Assembly (NCBI RefSeq): GCF_900156495.1
Contig: NZ_FTNT01000005.1
Span: forward strand, 188,148-252,147
Origin: Williamsia sterculiae
Lineage (GTDB): Bacteria > Actinomycetota > Actinomycetes > Mycobacteriales > Mycobacteriaceae
Direction of reading: 5' to 3'
DNA: 64,000 nt
In this document: in pieces, positions 47,689 through 56,577 of the stretch
Position numbering within the stretch: the first letter of the stretch is position 1
How the letters are laid out: the number at the start of each line of letters is the position of its first letter
Notes under the pieces: generated by a model
What the model was told of the DNA's origin: nothing
The model's input: the letters and a program-made list of their open reading frames with translations, nothing else
The model's database searches: none
Made by a program: the position numbers and the translations under genes

Positions 47689-49422
47689 ATGTTGACCCAC
47701 CTGCTGCGGTCGTACCTGGGGCGTCACCGTCGGCAGCTGGCCGCGGTGATCGTTCTGCAGTTCGTTGCCACGTTGGCCATGTTGTTCCTGCCAACTCTGA
47801 ACGCGGACATCATCGACCGCGGGGTGGCCCGCGGTGACACACACCGCATCCTCACCACGGGCGGCTGGATGCTGGCGGTGAGCGTGGTTCAGGTGGTCTG
47901 CACCATCGCGTCGCTGTACTTCGGTTCCCGGGCGGCGATGGGGACGGGCCGCGACATCCGACACGATCTGCTGCACCGAGTCGACTCGTTCTCGGCGCGC
48001 GAGGTCGGAACCTTCGGCGCCGCATCGCTGATCACCCGCACCACCAACGACGTGCAGCAGGTGCAGATGCTGGGTGTGATGGCGGCGACCATCCTGGTGG
48101 CCGCACCGATCATGTGTATCGGCGGGGTGGTGATGGGTGTCTATGTCGGCGCGGGTCTGGCCTGGGTGCTGGTGATCGCGGTACCCGTCCTCGCCGGGAC
48201 GATGGCGCTGATCATCGCGCGGATGATCCCGGGATTCCGCGCGATGCAGGTACGCATCGACACGGTGAACCGCATCATGCGCGAGCAGATCACCGGTATC
48301 CGCGTGGTCCGCGCCTTTGTCCGAGAGCGCTACGAGCGCAGTCGCTTCGCCGCTGCGAACGACGACCTCACCGCCGCGTCGCTGCGGGTGGGTCGAATGG
48401 TCGCGCTGATGTTCCCGGCGGTCATGTTGATCAGCAACCTGACCATCGCCGCCATCGTCTGGTTCGGCGGACACCGGATCGACCAGGGAAATCTGGAGAT
48501 CGGCGTTCTCACGGCGATGATCTCCTACGTCATGCAGATCCTGATGGCGGTGATGATGGCGTCGTTCCTGGCCATGATGGCGCCGCGGGCCAGCGTGTGC
48601 GCCGAGCGCATCTGTCAGGTGCTCGACACCGAGACCTCGGTGGGCGCGCCGGAACAACCCAGGAGTTTCGTCAGCGATCCGGGCACCGTCGAGCTACGGG
48701 CGGCGGAGTTCCGGTATCCGGGTGCTGATCGGCCGGTGCTCTGCGACGTCACCTTCGACACCCGACCTGGGACCACCACCGCGATCGTCGGCTCCACGGG
48801 CGCGGGGAAGACCACGCTGCTCAGCCTGATCCCACGATTGATCGACACCACCTCGGGATCGGTGCTGGTGGGGGGCACCGACGTCCGCGACCTCGATCCC
48901 GACGACCTGCGCGGGGTGATCGGGCTGGTCCCGCAGAAGCCGTACCTGTTCTCCGGCACCATCGCGACCAACATGCGCTTCGGTCGTTCGGATGCGACCG
49001 ATGACGACATCTGGGCCGCATTGACCATCGCCCAGGCGGCCGACTTCGTCCGGGCGATGCCAGACGGTCTGAACACCGCGGTGTCGCAGGGCGGGACCAC
49101 CGTCTCCGGTGGACAGCGGCAGCGGCTCGCCATCGCCCGCGCGTTGATCAGACGACCGAAGGTGTATCTGTTCGACGACTCGTTCTCCGCGCTCGACCTC
49201 GGCACCGACGCCCGGTTGCGGGCGGCGTTGCGACCCGCCACCCGAGACGCCTGCGTGATCATCGTCGCTCAGCGCATCTCGACCATCGTCGACGCCGACC
49301 AGATCGTGGTGCTGGATCAGGGTCGGGTGGTCGACGTGGGCACCCACGAGGAACTGCTCGACACCTGTCCCACCTACACCGAGATCGCCCGGTCGCAGCT
49401 CTCGGCGGAGGTGCCGTCATGA
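47689..49422 (+). CDS. Heterodimeric ABC exporter, subunit with degenerate Walker B
   Basis: A 577-residue half-transporter: six membrane helices, then the ATPase. Walker A is GSTGAGKTT (from 368), signature VSGGQRQ (472) is consensus, but Walker B reads VYLFDDSFSALD, with Asp497 where the catalytic Glu should be. This matches the TM287-type half of asymmetric exporters. Its partner follows with a 4-bp overlap. Substrates of such pairs range from drugs to lipids and peptides; the divergent iron gene suggests a siderophore link. ATG at 47689 is preferred over a TTG at 47662. Confidence 0.9.
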   Translation: MLTHLLRSYLGRHRRQLAAVIVLQFVATLAMLFLPTLNADIIDRGVARGDTHRILTTGGWMLAVSVVQVVCTIASLYFGSRAAMGTGRDIRHDLLHRVDSFSAREVGTFGAASLITRTTNDVQQVQMLGVMAATILVAAPIMCIGGVVMGVYVGAGLAWVLVIAVPVLAGTMALIIARMIPGFRAMQVRIDTVNRIMREQITGIRVVRAFVRERYERSRFAAANDDLTAASLRVGRMVALMFPAVMLISNLTIAAIVWFGGHRIDQGNLEIGVLTAMISYVMQILMAVMMASFLAMMAPRASVCAERICQVLDTETSVGAPEQPRSFVSDPGTVELRAAEFRYPGADRPVLCDVTFDTRPGTTTAIVGSTGAGKTTLLSLIPRLIDTTSGSVLVGGTDVRDLDPDDLRGVIGLVPQKPYLFSGTIATNMRFGRSDATDDDIWAALTIAQAADFVRAMPDGLNTAVSQGGTTVSGGQRQRLAIARALIRRPKVYLFDDSFSALDLGTDARLRAALRPATRDACVIIVAQRISTIVDADQIVVLDQGRVVDVGTHEELLDTCPTYTEIARSQLSAEVPS

Positions 49423-51338
49423 CCCGACCCGGCGCGATTCCGGGCGGACCGGACCAGAAGCCGAAGGACTTCGGACCCGCGCTGCGCAGACTGTTGGCCA
49501 TTCTCGGTCGCCGACGATGGGTGCTCGGCGGGGTGCTGCTCTCGGCGGTGGGGTCGGTGGTGCTCAATGCGCTGGCCCCGCGGATCCTGGGGCACGCCAC
49601 CGATCTGATCTTCGCCGGCGTCATCGGCTCCCGGCTGCCCGCGGGCATCAGCCGAGCCGACGCCGCGGCAGGGTTACGAGCGCGTGGGGACAGCACCTAC
49701 GCCGATCTGGTGGGGTCGATGACGCATCTGACCCCGGGTCGAGGTGTGGACTTCGCCGCGGTCGGCAATGTGCTGATGACGGTGGTGCTGCTGTATGCGG
49801 GGTCGTCGGCGTTGGCCTGGTTGATGGGTTTCCTCCTCAACACGCTGACCCAGCGCACGGTGCAGTCGCTGCGCACCGACGTGGAGGCGAAGGTGCACCG
49901 TCTGCCGCTCAGCTACTTCGACGGTTCGCAGCGCGGTGACCTGCTGTCGCGGGTCACCAACGACCTCGACAACGTGTCGCAGAGCATGCAGCAGACGGTC
50001 AACCAGTTCCTCAACTCGGTGCTCATGGTGATCGCCATTCTCGCCGTGATGCTGTGGATATCGCCGCTTCTGTCGTTGGTGGCGGTGGCCACCGTACCGC
50101 TGGCGTTCCTGGCGACCGCATTCATCGCCAAACGGTCCAAGCCGCACTTCATCTCCCAGTGGTCGTCCACCGGCTCGCTGAATGCTCAGGTGGAGGAGGC
50201 GTTCACCGGACACGAGTTGATCAAGGTGTACGGCCGCAGAGACGAAGTGGAGGCGCGGTTTGACGAACGCAACGCCGCACTCTTCGAATCCAGTTGGCGC
50301 GCACAGTTCATCTCCGGCACCATCATGCCGTTCATCATGTTCCTCGGGAACCTGAACTACGTGGCCGTCGCGGTGGTCGGTGGTCTGCGGGTGGCGTCGG
50401 GGTCGCTGACCCTCGGTGAGGTGCAGGCGTTCATCCAGTACTCCAGGCAGTTCACCCAGCCGCTCACCCAGCTCGGTTCGATGTTCAACCTGATGCAGAG
50501 CGGGGTCGCCTCCGCGGAGCGCATCTTCGACATCCTCGACGCCGAGGAGGAGGTTCCCGATCCCGCCGATGCGGCGAGTCCGGCAGAAGACCACGGTCGC
50601 ATCGTGTTCGACGACGTCTCCTTCCGCTATCTTCCCGATAGGCCGCTGATCGACAGCCTCTCGCTCGTCGCCGAACCCGGCCACATGGTCGCGATCGTCG
50701 GACCGACCGGCGCAGGCAAGACCACGTTGGTGAACCTGATCATGCGGTTCTACGACGTGGACGCCGGTGTCATCGCGCTCGACGGCGTGGACACGGGACG
50801 GATGACCCGTGACGACCTGCGTGAGCGCACCGGGATGGTGCTGCAGGACTCATGGCTGTTCGGCGGGACGATCCGCGAGAACATCGCCTACGGCGATCCG
50901 GACGCCTCCGAGGACGAGGTGATCGAGGCGGCCCGGGTGAGCCACGTCGATCATTTCGTGCGGATCCTGCCCGACGGATACGACACGGTGATCGACGACG
51001 AGGGCGGCGGGGTCAGCGCAGGCGAGAAACAGCTCATCACCATCGCCCGCGCGTTCCTGGCCAAACCGACCATCCTCATCCTCGATGAGGCCACCAGCTC
51101 GGTGGACACCCGAACCGAGTTGTTGATCCAACAGGCGATGGCGAACCTGCGCACCGATCGGACCAGTTTCGTGATCGCGCATCGGCTCTCGACCGTCCGC
51201 GACGCCGACACCATCCTGGTGATGGAGGAGGGTCGCATCGTCGAGCAGGGTTCTCACGACGAACTGCTCACTGCTCGAGGTGCATATCACCGCCTGTACA
51301 ACAGCCAGTTCGCCGGCGCGGTGGGCGGCTCCGACTGA
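49419..51338 (+). CDS. Heterodimeric ABC exporter, subunit with degenerate signature motif
   Basis: A 639-residue half-transporter with an extended N-terminus. Walker A GPTGAGKTT (from 428) and Walker B ILILDEATSSVD with Glu557 are intact, but the signature is VSAGEKQ (532) instead of SGGQ. Paired with the upstream subunit this yields one consensus ATP site (its own Walker motifs with the partner SGGQ) and one degenerate site. An insertion of about 50 residues between the first two membrane helices is larger than usual. ATG overlaps the partner stop. Confidence 0.92.
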   Translation: MTRPGAIPGGPDQKPKDFGPALRRLLAILGRRRWVLGGVLLSAVGSVVLNALAPRILGHATDLIFAGVIGSRLPAGISRADAAAGLRARGDSTYADLVGSMTHLTPGRGVDFAAVGNVLMTVVLLYAGSSALAWLMGFLLNTLTQRTVQSLRTDVEAKVHRLPLSYFDGSQRGDLLSRVTNDLDNVSQSMQQTVNQFLNSVLMVIAILAVMLWISPLLSLVAVATVPLAFLATAFIAKRSKPHFISQWSSTGSLNAQVEEAFTGHELIKVYGRRDEVEARFDERNAALFESSWRAQFISGTIMPFIMFLGNLNYVAVAVVGGLRVASGSLTLGEVQAFIQYSRQFTQPLTQLGSMFNLMQSGVASAERIFDILDAEEEVPDPADAASPAEDHGRIVFDDVSFRYLPDRPLIDSLSLVAEPGHMVAIVGPTGAGKTTLVNLIMRFYDVDAGVIALDGVDTGRMTRDDLRERTGMVLQDSWLFGGTIRENIAYGDPDASEDEVIEAARVSHVDHFVRILPDGYDTVIDDEGGGVSAGEKQLITIARAFLAKPTILILDEATSSVDTRTELLIQQAMANLRTDRTSFVIAHRLSTVRDADTILVMEEGRIVEQGSHDELLTARGAYHRLYNSQFAGAVGGSD

Positions 51339-51352
51339 GCTATCCTGCCGGG

Positions 51353-52108
51353 ATGGACTGGGCGCTGCGGTCGTGTGGTTGGCACGGACATGAGACGTAC
51401 AACCCGGACGAGGACGATCTACGGCAGCGGCTGCGGGTGGAGACGGTCGCGGGGGAAGCATGGCGTTGTCTTCGGTGTGACGACTTCGTTCCCGGTCCCC
51501 CGCGCCGGTCCGGGCCCACCGCCGACGCCCCCGAGGTCCCCCGCGGACGGATGCTGCGTGACCGGGTGATCATGCGGATCCTGGCCGTGGAACGACTGTT
51601 CCGTGCGGTGTTCCTGGCCCTGGCGTCCGTCGCGGTGTTTCGGTTCAGCGGCGACCGGAGCAAGGTGCACGACGCCTTCGACAACGAACTGCCCTTGCTG
51701 CGCCCGCTGGCCTCGCAGATCGGCTGGAACATCGACGATTCGAAGTTGGTCCGTCTGATGGAGCGGTCGTTCACCCTGTCGCACACGGCGTTGATCTGGA
51801 TCGGCGTGGCGATCGCCGCGCTCGCGGTGTCCCAGGTGGTCGAAGCGGTGGGTTTGTGGTCGATGCAACGGTGGGGTGAGTACTTCGCGGTGGTGGTCAC
51901 CAGCTTGTTCCTGCCGCTGGAGGTGTACGAACTCAGCGAGAAGGTGACCGCGCTGAAGGTGGTGCTGCTCGCAGTGAACATCGCCGCTGTGGTGTGGCTG
52001 ATCTGGAGCAAGCACTTGTTCGGCGTGCGCGGTGGTGGCGCGGCCTATCGGGCGGAACACCACGCAGAGAGTCGGCTGACCGTGGAACGAGCCGCCGTCT
52101 CGTCCTGA
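51353..52108 (+). CDS. DUF2127 membrane protein with N-terminal Cys/His motif
   Basis: A 251-residue protein. The first 50 residues hold CGWHGHETY and WRCLRCDDF, a possible zinc-binding Cys/His set. From about 70 on there are four membrane segments with VEAVGLWSMQRWGEYFAVVVTSLFLPLEVYEL, the DUF2127 signature. Function is unknown. It begins 14 bp after the ABC exporter stop and is likely cotranscribed with it. Confidence 0.8.
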   Translation: MDWALRSCGWHGHETYNPDEDDLRQRLRVETVAGEAWRCLRCDDFVPGPPRRSGPTADAPEVPRGRMLRDRVIMRILAVERLFRAVFLALASVAVFRFSGDRSKVHDAFDNELPLLRPLASQIGWNIDDSKLVRLMERSFTLSHTALIWIGVAIAALAVSQVVEAVGLWSMQRWGEYFAVVVTSLFLPLEVYELSEKVTALKVVLLAVNIAAVVWLIWSKHLFGVRGGGAAYRAEHHAESRLTVERAAVSS

Positions 52109-52121
52109 TCGTGCGCCGCTC

Positions 52122-53423
52122 TCAGCCGATGATGGCCCAACTGTGCGGAGGCAGAACCAGATCATCGTCACGGGGTACGTCGTCGGAAGCGAGGGTGACC
52201 TCGGCAGCAGCGACACCGCATCCGTGCGGGTCGTCGCCGACGTTGAGGTAGAGGGTGATCTCGGTGTCGTCGCTGCGGCTGATCAACCGCATGGTGGTGT
52301 TGGTGACATCGACGGTCTCGGTCGTCGCTCGGTGCAGCCACGGGTGACGGCGGCGGAATCCGATGAGCTGCTGCAGCTCTCGGTAGGTGTCCCAGCCGTA
52401 AGGGGCCAACTCGTCGGGTGACGACGGGAATGCGGGCCGGACGGCGTCGTCGCCACCGAGCCGCTCGGTCTTCTCACCGCGGAAACGTTGCTCGTCCCCG
52501 TAGTAGACGCTCGGCAGGCCCGCCAGGCAGAAGAGCAGCGCGTAAGCGATGGCGACGTCGCGGTCGTCGGTGAGGACGGAAGCCAGCCGCGTCACGTCGT
52601 GGTTGCCGACGAAGGTCTGCGGTACGAATGCACGGGTGAACTCGTCGTGCCGGGAAATCGCCCACGACAGCTCGAAGAGGTTCTGATCGTTGAGCGAGCT
52701 CCACGTCGCCTTCCACAGCTCGTACTGGGTCACCGAGTCGACTCCCGATGCCTCCACGAAGGCGGCGTAGTCGCCGTGGATGACCTCGCCGAAGACGTAG
52801 GCGTCGGGGAATTCTCGGCGGACCGGTTCGAGCACCGAGCGCCAGAAGTGGTCGGGGACCAGATAGGCGGCATCGAGACGCCAGCCGTCGGCCCCCCTGC
52901 CCAACCAGTGCATCATCACCGTCGACACGTGCCCGATCACCGCCGGGTTCTGATGGTTCAGCGCGATGAGATCGGTGTGCCCCTCGAAGGTGCGGAAGGC
53001 GGGACCGCCGGATCGCCCTTCTCGAGCCGGATCCTGTTCGACGAACCACCCGCGGGCATCGGGGTCGGTCTGTGCACGCGCGAACAACTCCGACTGGTCC
53101 GAGACGTGGTTGAACACCCCGTCGAGGATGATGTGCAGCCCGCGGTCGCGGCAGGCGCCGACCAGCTCGTCGAAGGCGGCGTCACCGCCGAGGCGGGGGT
53201 CGACGTGGAAATGATCGATGGTGTCGTAACCATGGGTCGCGGAGGTGAAGATCGGGCCGAGCAGTAGTCCGGAGACGCCCAGTTCGGCGGCGTAGTCAAG
53301 CCAACCGATCAGGGCCCGCAGGTCGCCGACGGCACCATCACGGTCACCGCGGATGTCCACTCCGGTGAACCCCAGCGGGTAGATTTGCCACCAGATCGCG
53401 TGGTCGATCCATTCCCGGCCCAT
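52122..53423 (-). CDS. GH13 alpha-amylase family enzyme
   Basis: A 433-residue alpha-glucan-active enzyme. The four conserved regions are visible: LDGVFNH, DGWRLDAAY with nucleophile Asp184, VFGEVI with acid Glu213, and VGNHD with Asp276. No signal peptide is present, so it acts on cytosolic glucan or oligosaccharide. At 433 residues it is short for the family, with a small C-terminal domain. ATG at 53423 follows AGGATGG; a long upstream open frame overlaps the amidohydrolase and is not coding. Exact specificity (amylase, cyclomaltodextrinase, other) is open. Confidence 0.9.
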   Translation of the reverse strand: MGREWIDHAIWWQIYPLGFTGVDIRGDRDGAVGDLRALIGWLDYAAELGVSGLLLGPIFTSATHGYDTIDHFHVDPRLGGDAAFDELVGACRDRGLHIILDGVFNHVSDQSELFARAQTDPDARGWFVEQDPAREGRSGGPAFRTFEGHTDLIALNHQNPAVIGHVSTVMMHWLGRGADGWRLDAAYLVPDHFWRSVLEPVRREFPDAYVFGEVIHGDYAAFVEASGVDSVTQYELWKATWSSLNDQNLFELSWAISRHDEFTRAFVPQTFVGNHDVTRLASVLTDDRDVAIAYALLFCLAGLPSVYYGDEQRFRGEKTERLGGDDAVRPAFPSSPDELAPYGWDTYRELQQLIGFRRRHPWLHRATTETVDVTNTTMRLISRSDDTEITLYLNVGDDPHGCGVAAAEVTLASDDVPRDDDLVLPPHSWAIIG

Positions 53424-53544
53424 CAATCCATCCTGCCGTAGGCGGGTCCGTGGAGTCGAGTACCCCGCCGCCGACGTCGGAGCTGTGGCCACCGGACGCG
53501 TTACCGACTGTTGCCCGACGCATGGGGTTGCACCATAGACGATG

Positions 53545-54531
53545 TCAGAGCCGTGGCGGCAGCCCTCGTTCAGCTTCATTGCGGAGCAACCGTCGCGCGT
53601 TGGCCGCGGTGACGTCCACCCAGCTCCGGCCGCTCGGGCCGGTGTGCGTCCGCATCTGGACGAGGTGATCGTCCACCAGCGGCGAAGGGGTCCAGCAGGA
53701 GTCGCTCCCGTACAGGATGTGACGTTCGCCGACGATCTCGACGAGATGGCGTAGCGCGCGTGGAAACGGGGTTCCGGCAGTGTCGAACCAGAGCCGCCCC
53801 ATCGCGTCTCTCCAGTCGTCTCCGGTTGGTCCGGGTGCAGCGAAACCGTCGAGGAACAACGAAATTCGGTCATGCAATGCGGGCAGCACCGCGCCTGAAT
53901 GGGGAACGATGACACGCAGGCCGGGATGTCGGGTGAGCACCCCGGACAGGACCAGATCGGCGACTGATCTCGTGCTGTCGAACATGAACTCCAGCATGGG
54001 ACGTGGCCGACCCAGTCCCGTCTGATCCGCGGCCGGGGGTGATGTGGGATGTATGAGAACCAGGGCATCACGTGCCTCGATTGCCGCCCACAATGGTTCA
54101 AGGGCCTGGTCGCCGAGGTACTGACCATGCGCGTTGGACTCCACGATGACGCCGAGTGCACCGGAAAGACCCAGGGCACGGTCGGCCTCCGAGACCGCTG
54201 CGTCGACGTCGGGCAGAGGAATGGAGGCCAGGAAGCCGAGGCGCTGAGGATGCGACCGACAATGGTGAGAGGCGATGTCGTTGACCAGCCGGGCCAGGTC
54301 CGCGGCGGCATCGTCGTCACCGAAGTGCACACCGGGCGACGAGATGGACAGTAGCGCGAAACCGACGTCGCGTCTGTCCATGTCGGCGACGTGCGTGTCC
54401 AGTGACCAATCCGGCCATCCCGGCATACCGTCGGGCCGGCTGATGCCTGCGCCGGTCGCGGCGGCCACGTACTCGTCGGTGAGAAAATGCGCATGGACGT
54501 CGACGAGCTGATGGTCGGCGTCAGGCGACAC
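53545..54531 (-). CDS. Amidohydrolase 2 (ACMSD-like TIM-barrel) family protein
   Basis: A 328-residue metal-dependent TIM barrel. VDVHAHFLTDEY gives the HxH metal pair; ALVLIHPTSPP and VIVPHSGAVLPALHDRI supply further His; ILYGSDSCW gives the catalytic Asp. This is the family of ACMSD and gamma-resorcylate decarboxylases, so it may be a decarboxylase or a hydrolase of an aromatic or lactone compound. It overlaps the upstream amidohydrolase gene by 11 bp. With that gene and the aldo/keto reductase it forms an apparent catabolic operon with unknown substrate. Confidence 0.87.
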   Translation of the reverse strand: MSPDADHQLVDVHAHFLTDEYVAAATGAGISRPDGMPGWPDWSLDTHVADMDRRDVGFALLSISSPGVHFGDDDAAADLARLVNDIASHHCRSHPQRLGFLASIPLPDVDAAVSEADRALGLSGALGVIVESNAHGQYLGDQALEPLWAAIEARDALVLIHPTSPPAADQTGLGRPRPMLEFMFDSTRSVADLVLSGVLTRHPGLRVIVPHSGAVLPALHDRISLFLDGFAAPGPTGDDWRDAMGRLWFDTAGTPFPRALRHLVEIVGERHILYGSDSCWTPSPLVDDHLVQMRTHTGPSGRSWVDVTAANARRLLRNEAERGLPPRL

Positions 54532-55591
54532 GTTCGCCTGCGATCCATACGCCGACGATGTGCCTCGTCATGGTGATGTCTGCACTCGGATCACCGTCGA
54601 TGAGGACCAGGTCGGCCCGTCGTCCGGCCTTGATCTCGCCTCGGTCTTCGAGCCCGAAGTGGCGGGCAGGCAGGGCGGTGGCCGAGGCGATTGCGTCGAG
54701 CGGTGTCCACTCCGCGTCGGTCAGCAGTTCCAGTTCGTGGTGCAGTGATGTGCCGAGTGGTATCGCGAAGGGTACGCCTGACGACTCCACCGCGTCGGTG
54801 CCGGCGAGGATGGGGACACCTGCCTCTCGCAGCGCACGTACCGATGCACGAGAGCGGTCGTAACCCGCAGCATCGTCACTCAGGATCTCCGACACACCGA
54901 GGGTGGGGATGGCAACCCGTCCGGTGTCGGCCAGACACCGGGTGATCGTCGGGTCGACAGCCTGGTCGCGTGGCACGTGGGTGACGACGTCCGCACCACA
55001 TTCGACCGCCAGTCGGAACGCCCCGATATTGGCGGCGTGGGCAACCACCCGCCGACCTGCTCGATGTGCGGCAGTGACGACCGCGGCGGCGACCGCGGGT
55101 GATGGGCCGCCACCTCCGGGCGCTTCCAGGACCACCTTGATGAAATCGGAGCCGTCGTCGAGGCGTCGCGTCACCTGCTCGGGTACCTGGTCGACGTCGG
55201 TGACGATGGCGTGGTCGGCCGTCACGAAATGCGAGTGCGGGCCATCCGGACCAATGAAAGGTACACCTGCACTGATGATTTGCGTGGTTCGAGGGCGGCC
55301 GCGAAGCGAGTTGGTGAACTCGGGCGGCCAGGAGGCCATGTCGAACGCGGTGGTGACACCGTGCGTGGCGAGTCTGTGCAAATCCTCCGGACGGCTGAGA
55401 TGTAGGTGCGCGTCGATGAGGCCGGGAAGTAACGTGCCTCCAGCAGCATCGATGGTCTCCGTGGCCGTCGTCGACGAGCTGTCGTCATCGTGTCCGTCGC
55501 CGACGCGGTCGATGAGCCCGTGAGCAACCGTCAACGTGCTCGGTCGGGTGAGCTTGTTGTTGATGAAGAGTCGGGCATTGACTATGCGCAA
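54521..55591 (-). CDS. Metal-dependent amidohydrolase (imidazolonepropionase-like)
   Basis: A 356-residue amidohydrolase-superfamily enzyme with a short beta-sandwich piece at each end. LLPGLIDAHLHL gives the first metal pair, FIKVVLEAPGG the bridging Lys region, VVAHAANIGA and VVTHVP two His ligands, and LAGTDAVES the Asp. IKAGRRADLVLIDGDPSADI is the standard C-terminal signature. It probably cleaves a cyclic amide or a peptide-like bond. The start codon TTG at 55591 lies 17 bp after the aldo/keto reductase stop; it has no clear ribosome site. Substrate is unknown. Confidence 0.85.
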   Translation of the reverse strand: MRIVNARLFINNKLTRPSTLTVAHGLIDRVGDGHDDDSSSTTATETIDAAGGTLLPGLIDAHLHLSRPEDLHRLATHGVTTAFDMASWPPEFTNSLRGRPRTTQIISAGVPFIGPDGPHSHFVTADHAIVTDVDQVPEQVTRRLDDGSDFIKVVLEAPGGGGPSPAVAAAVVTAAHRAGRRVVAHAANIGAFRLAVECGADVVTHVPRDQAVDPTITRCLADTGRVAIPTLGVSEILSDDAAGYDRSRASVRALREAGVPILAGTDAVESSGVPFAIPLGTSLHHELELLTDAEWTPLDAIASATALPARHFGLEDRGEIKAGRRADLVLIDGDPSADITMTRHIVGVWIAGERVA

Positions 55592-55608
55592 GGTGATCGA
55601 CCGCTCTG

Positions 55609-56526
55609 TCAGACGGGGAGTGTGGACGTGGTGAAGGTGACGCTGTTCAGTTCGGCCATCAGTTCGGAGTCGAGCACGATCGCTCCGACGTCCACGTTCT
55701 CTCGTAGATGCTTAGGGTCGGCGGTGCCGGGGATCAGCAACGTGTTGGGCGAGTTCGCCAGTTGCCACGCCAACCCGATCTGCTGTGGCGTTCGACCCAG
55801 TCGCTCGGCCACGGTCCGCACGGTGGGATCGTCCATCACTCTGGGAAGGTTCGCATAACCGCCCCCTCCGAGCGGGAAGTATGGCGTCCACGCGATCTGA
55901 TGCCGTTCGCAGAGGTCCAACAGGGGTTGGGAGCTGCGCTCCAGCACATTGTAGATGTTCTGAACGCCTGCTATGTCGGCCGACAGCGAGCTCGTCAACT
56001 GCGCACAGGTGACGTGACTGAGTCCGATGGCGCGGATGTGTCCGGTGTCGCGGAGTCGAACGAGTTCGCTCAATTGGTCATCGAGGTCGACGATCTGATC
56101 GGAGGCGGCGATGACACCGGGGGCGTAGTCCATCCGGCGCAGGTAGACCAGGTCGAGGTGATCGACGCCGAGGCTGGTCAGGTTGGCCTCTACCGCTTCA
56201 CGCAGTTGCCGTGGGTGTTGCGCAGCCTCGGGCGCCGGTGATGATGTCGGGGGCCGTGCACCCACCTTCGTAGCGATGAACACTGGCGACTGCTGCGTGA
56301 CGAATGCGTCTCGCAACAGCGAGTTGGCGAGACCGTCGCCGTAGAACTGAGCGGTGTCGAAGTGTCGGACGCCGAGGTCGAAGGCGTGCCTCAGCAACGC
56401 CACTGCGCTCTGCCGCTCGTGCTCGGACCTCACGTGACGTGCCAATCGGCCGAGCCCATAACCGATCCTGGGAAGCGCTCGGTCATCAAGGGTGAACCGG
56501 CTGAAGGGCGATGAGCGGTACGCCAT
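55609..56526 (-). CDS. Aldo/keto reductase with altered catalytic tetrad
   Basis: A 305-residue AKR. Asp and Tyr of the tetrad are in FDTAQFYGDG, and Lys in FIATKVG. The segment that normally ends LLHxxD reads DLVYLRRMDY, so the catalytic His is replaced by Arg. C-terminal GTADPKHLRENV is the NADPH-binding end. Similar His-less members are known in actinobacteria. ATG at 56526 is chosen because TAGGAG is eight bases upstream. It leads the two-amidohydrolase set on the same strand. Confidence 0.88.
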   Translation of the reverse strand: MAYRSSPFSRFTLDDRALPRIGYGLGRLARHVRSEHERQSAVALLRHAFDLGVRHFDTAQFYGDGLANSLLRDAFVTQQSPVFIATKVGARPPTSSPAPEAAQHPRQLREAVEANLTSLGVDHLDLVYLRRMDYAPGVIAASDQIVDLDDQLSELVRLRDTGHIRAIGLSHVTCAQLTSSLSADIAGVQNIYNVLERSSQPLLDLCERHQIAWTPYFPLGGGGYANLPRVMDDPTVRTVAERLGRTPQQIGLAWQLANSPNTLLIPGTADPKHLRENVDVGAIVLDSELMAELNSVTFTTSTLPV

Positions 56527-56577
56527 GACCATCACTCCTACTCGTCGCTCTCGTTGTGCCGATCGCTTGACCGCCGG

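Noticed and set aside
53424-54548. Upstream extension of the GH13 gene to an 808-residue frame
   Set aside because: It runs in another frame over the amidohydrolase on the same strand. GH13 similarity begins at ATG 53423, which has a ribosome site.
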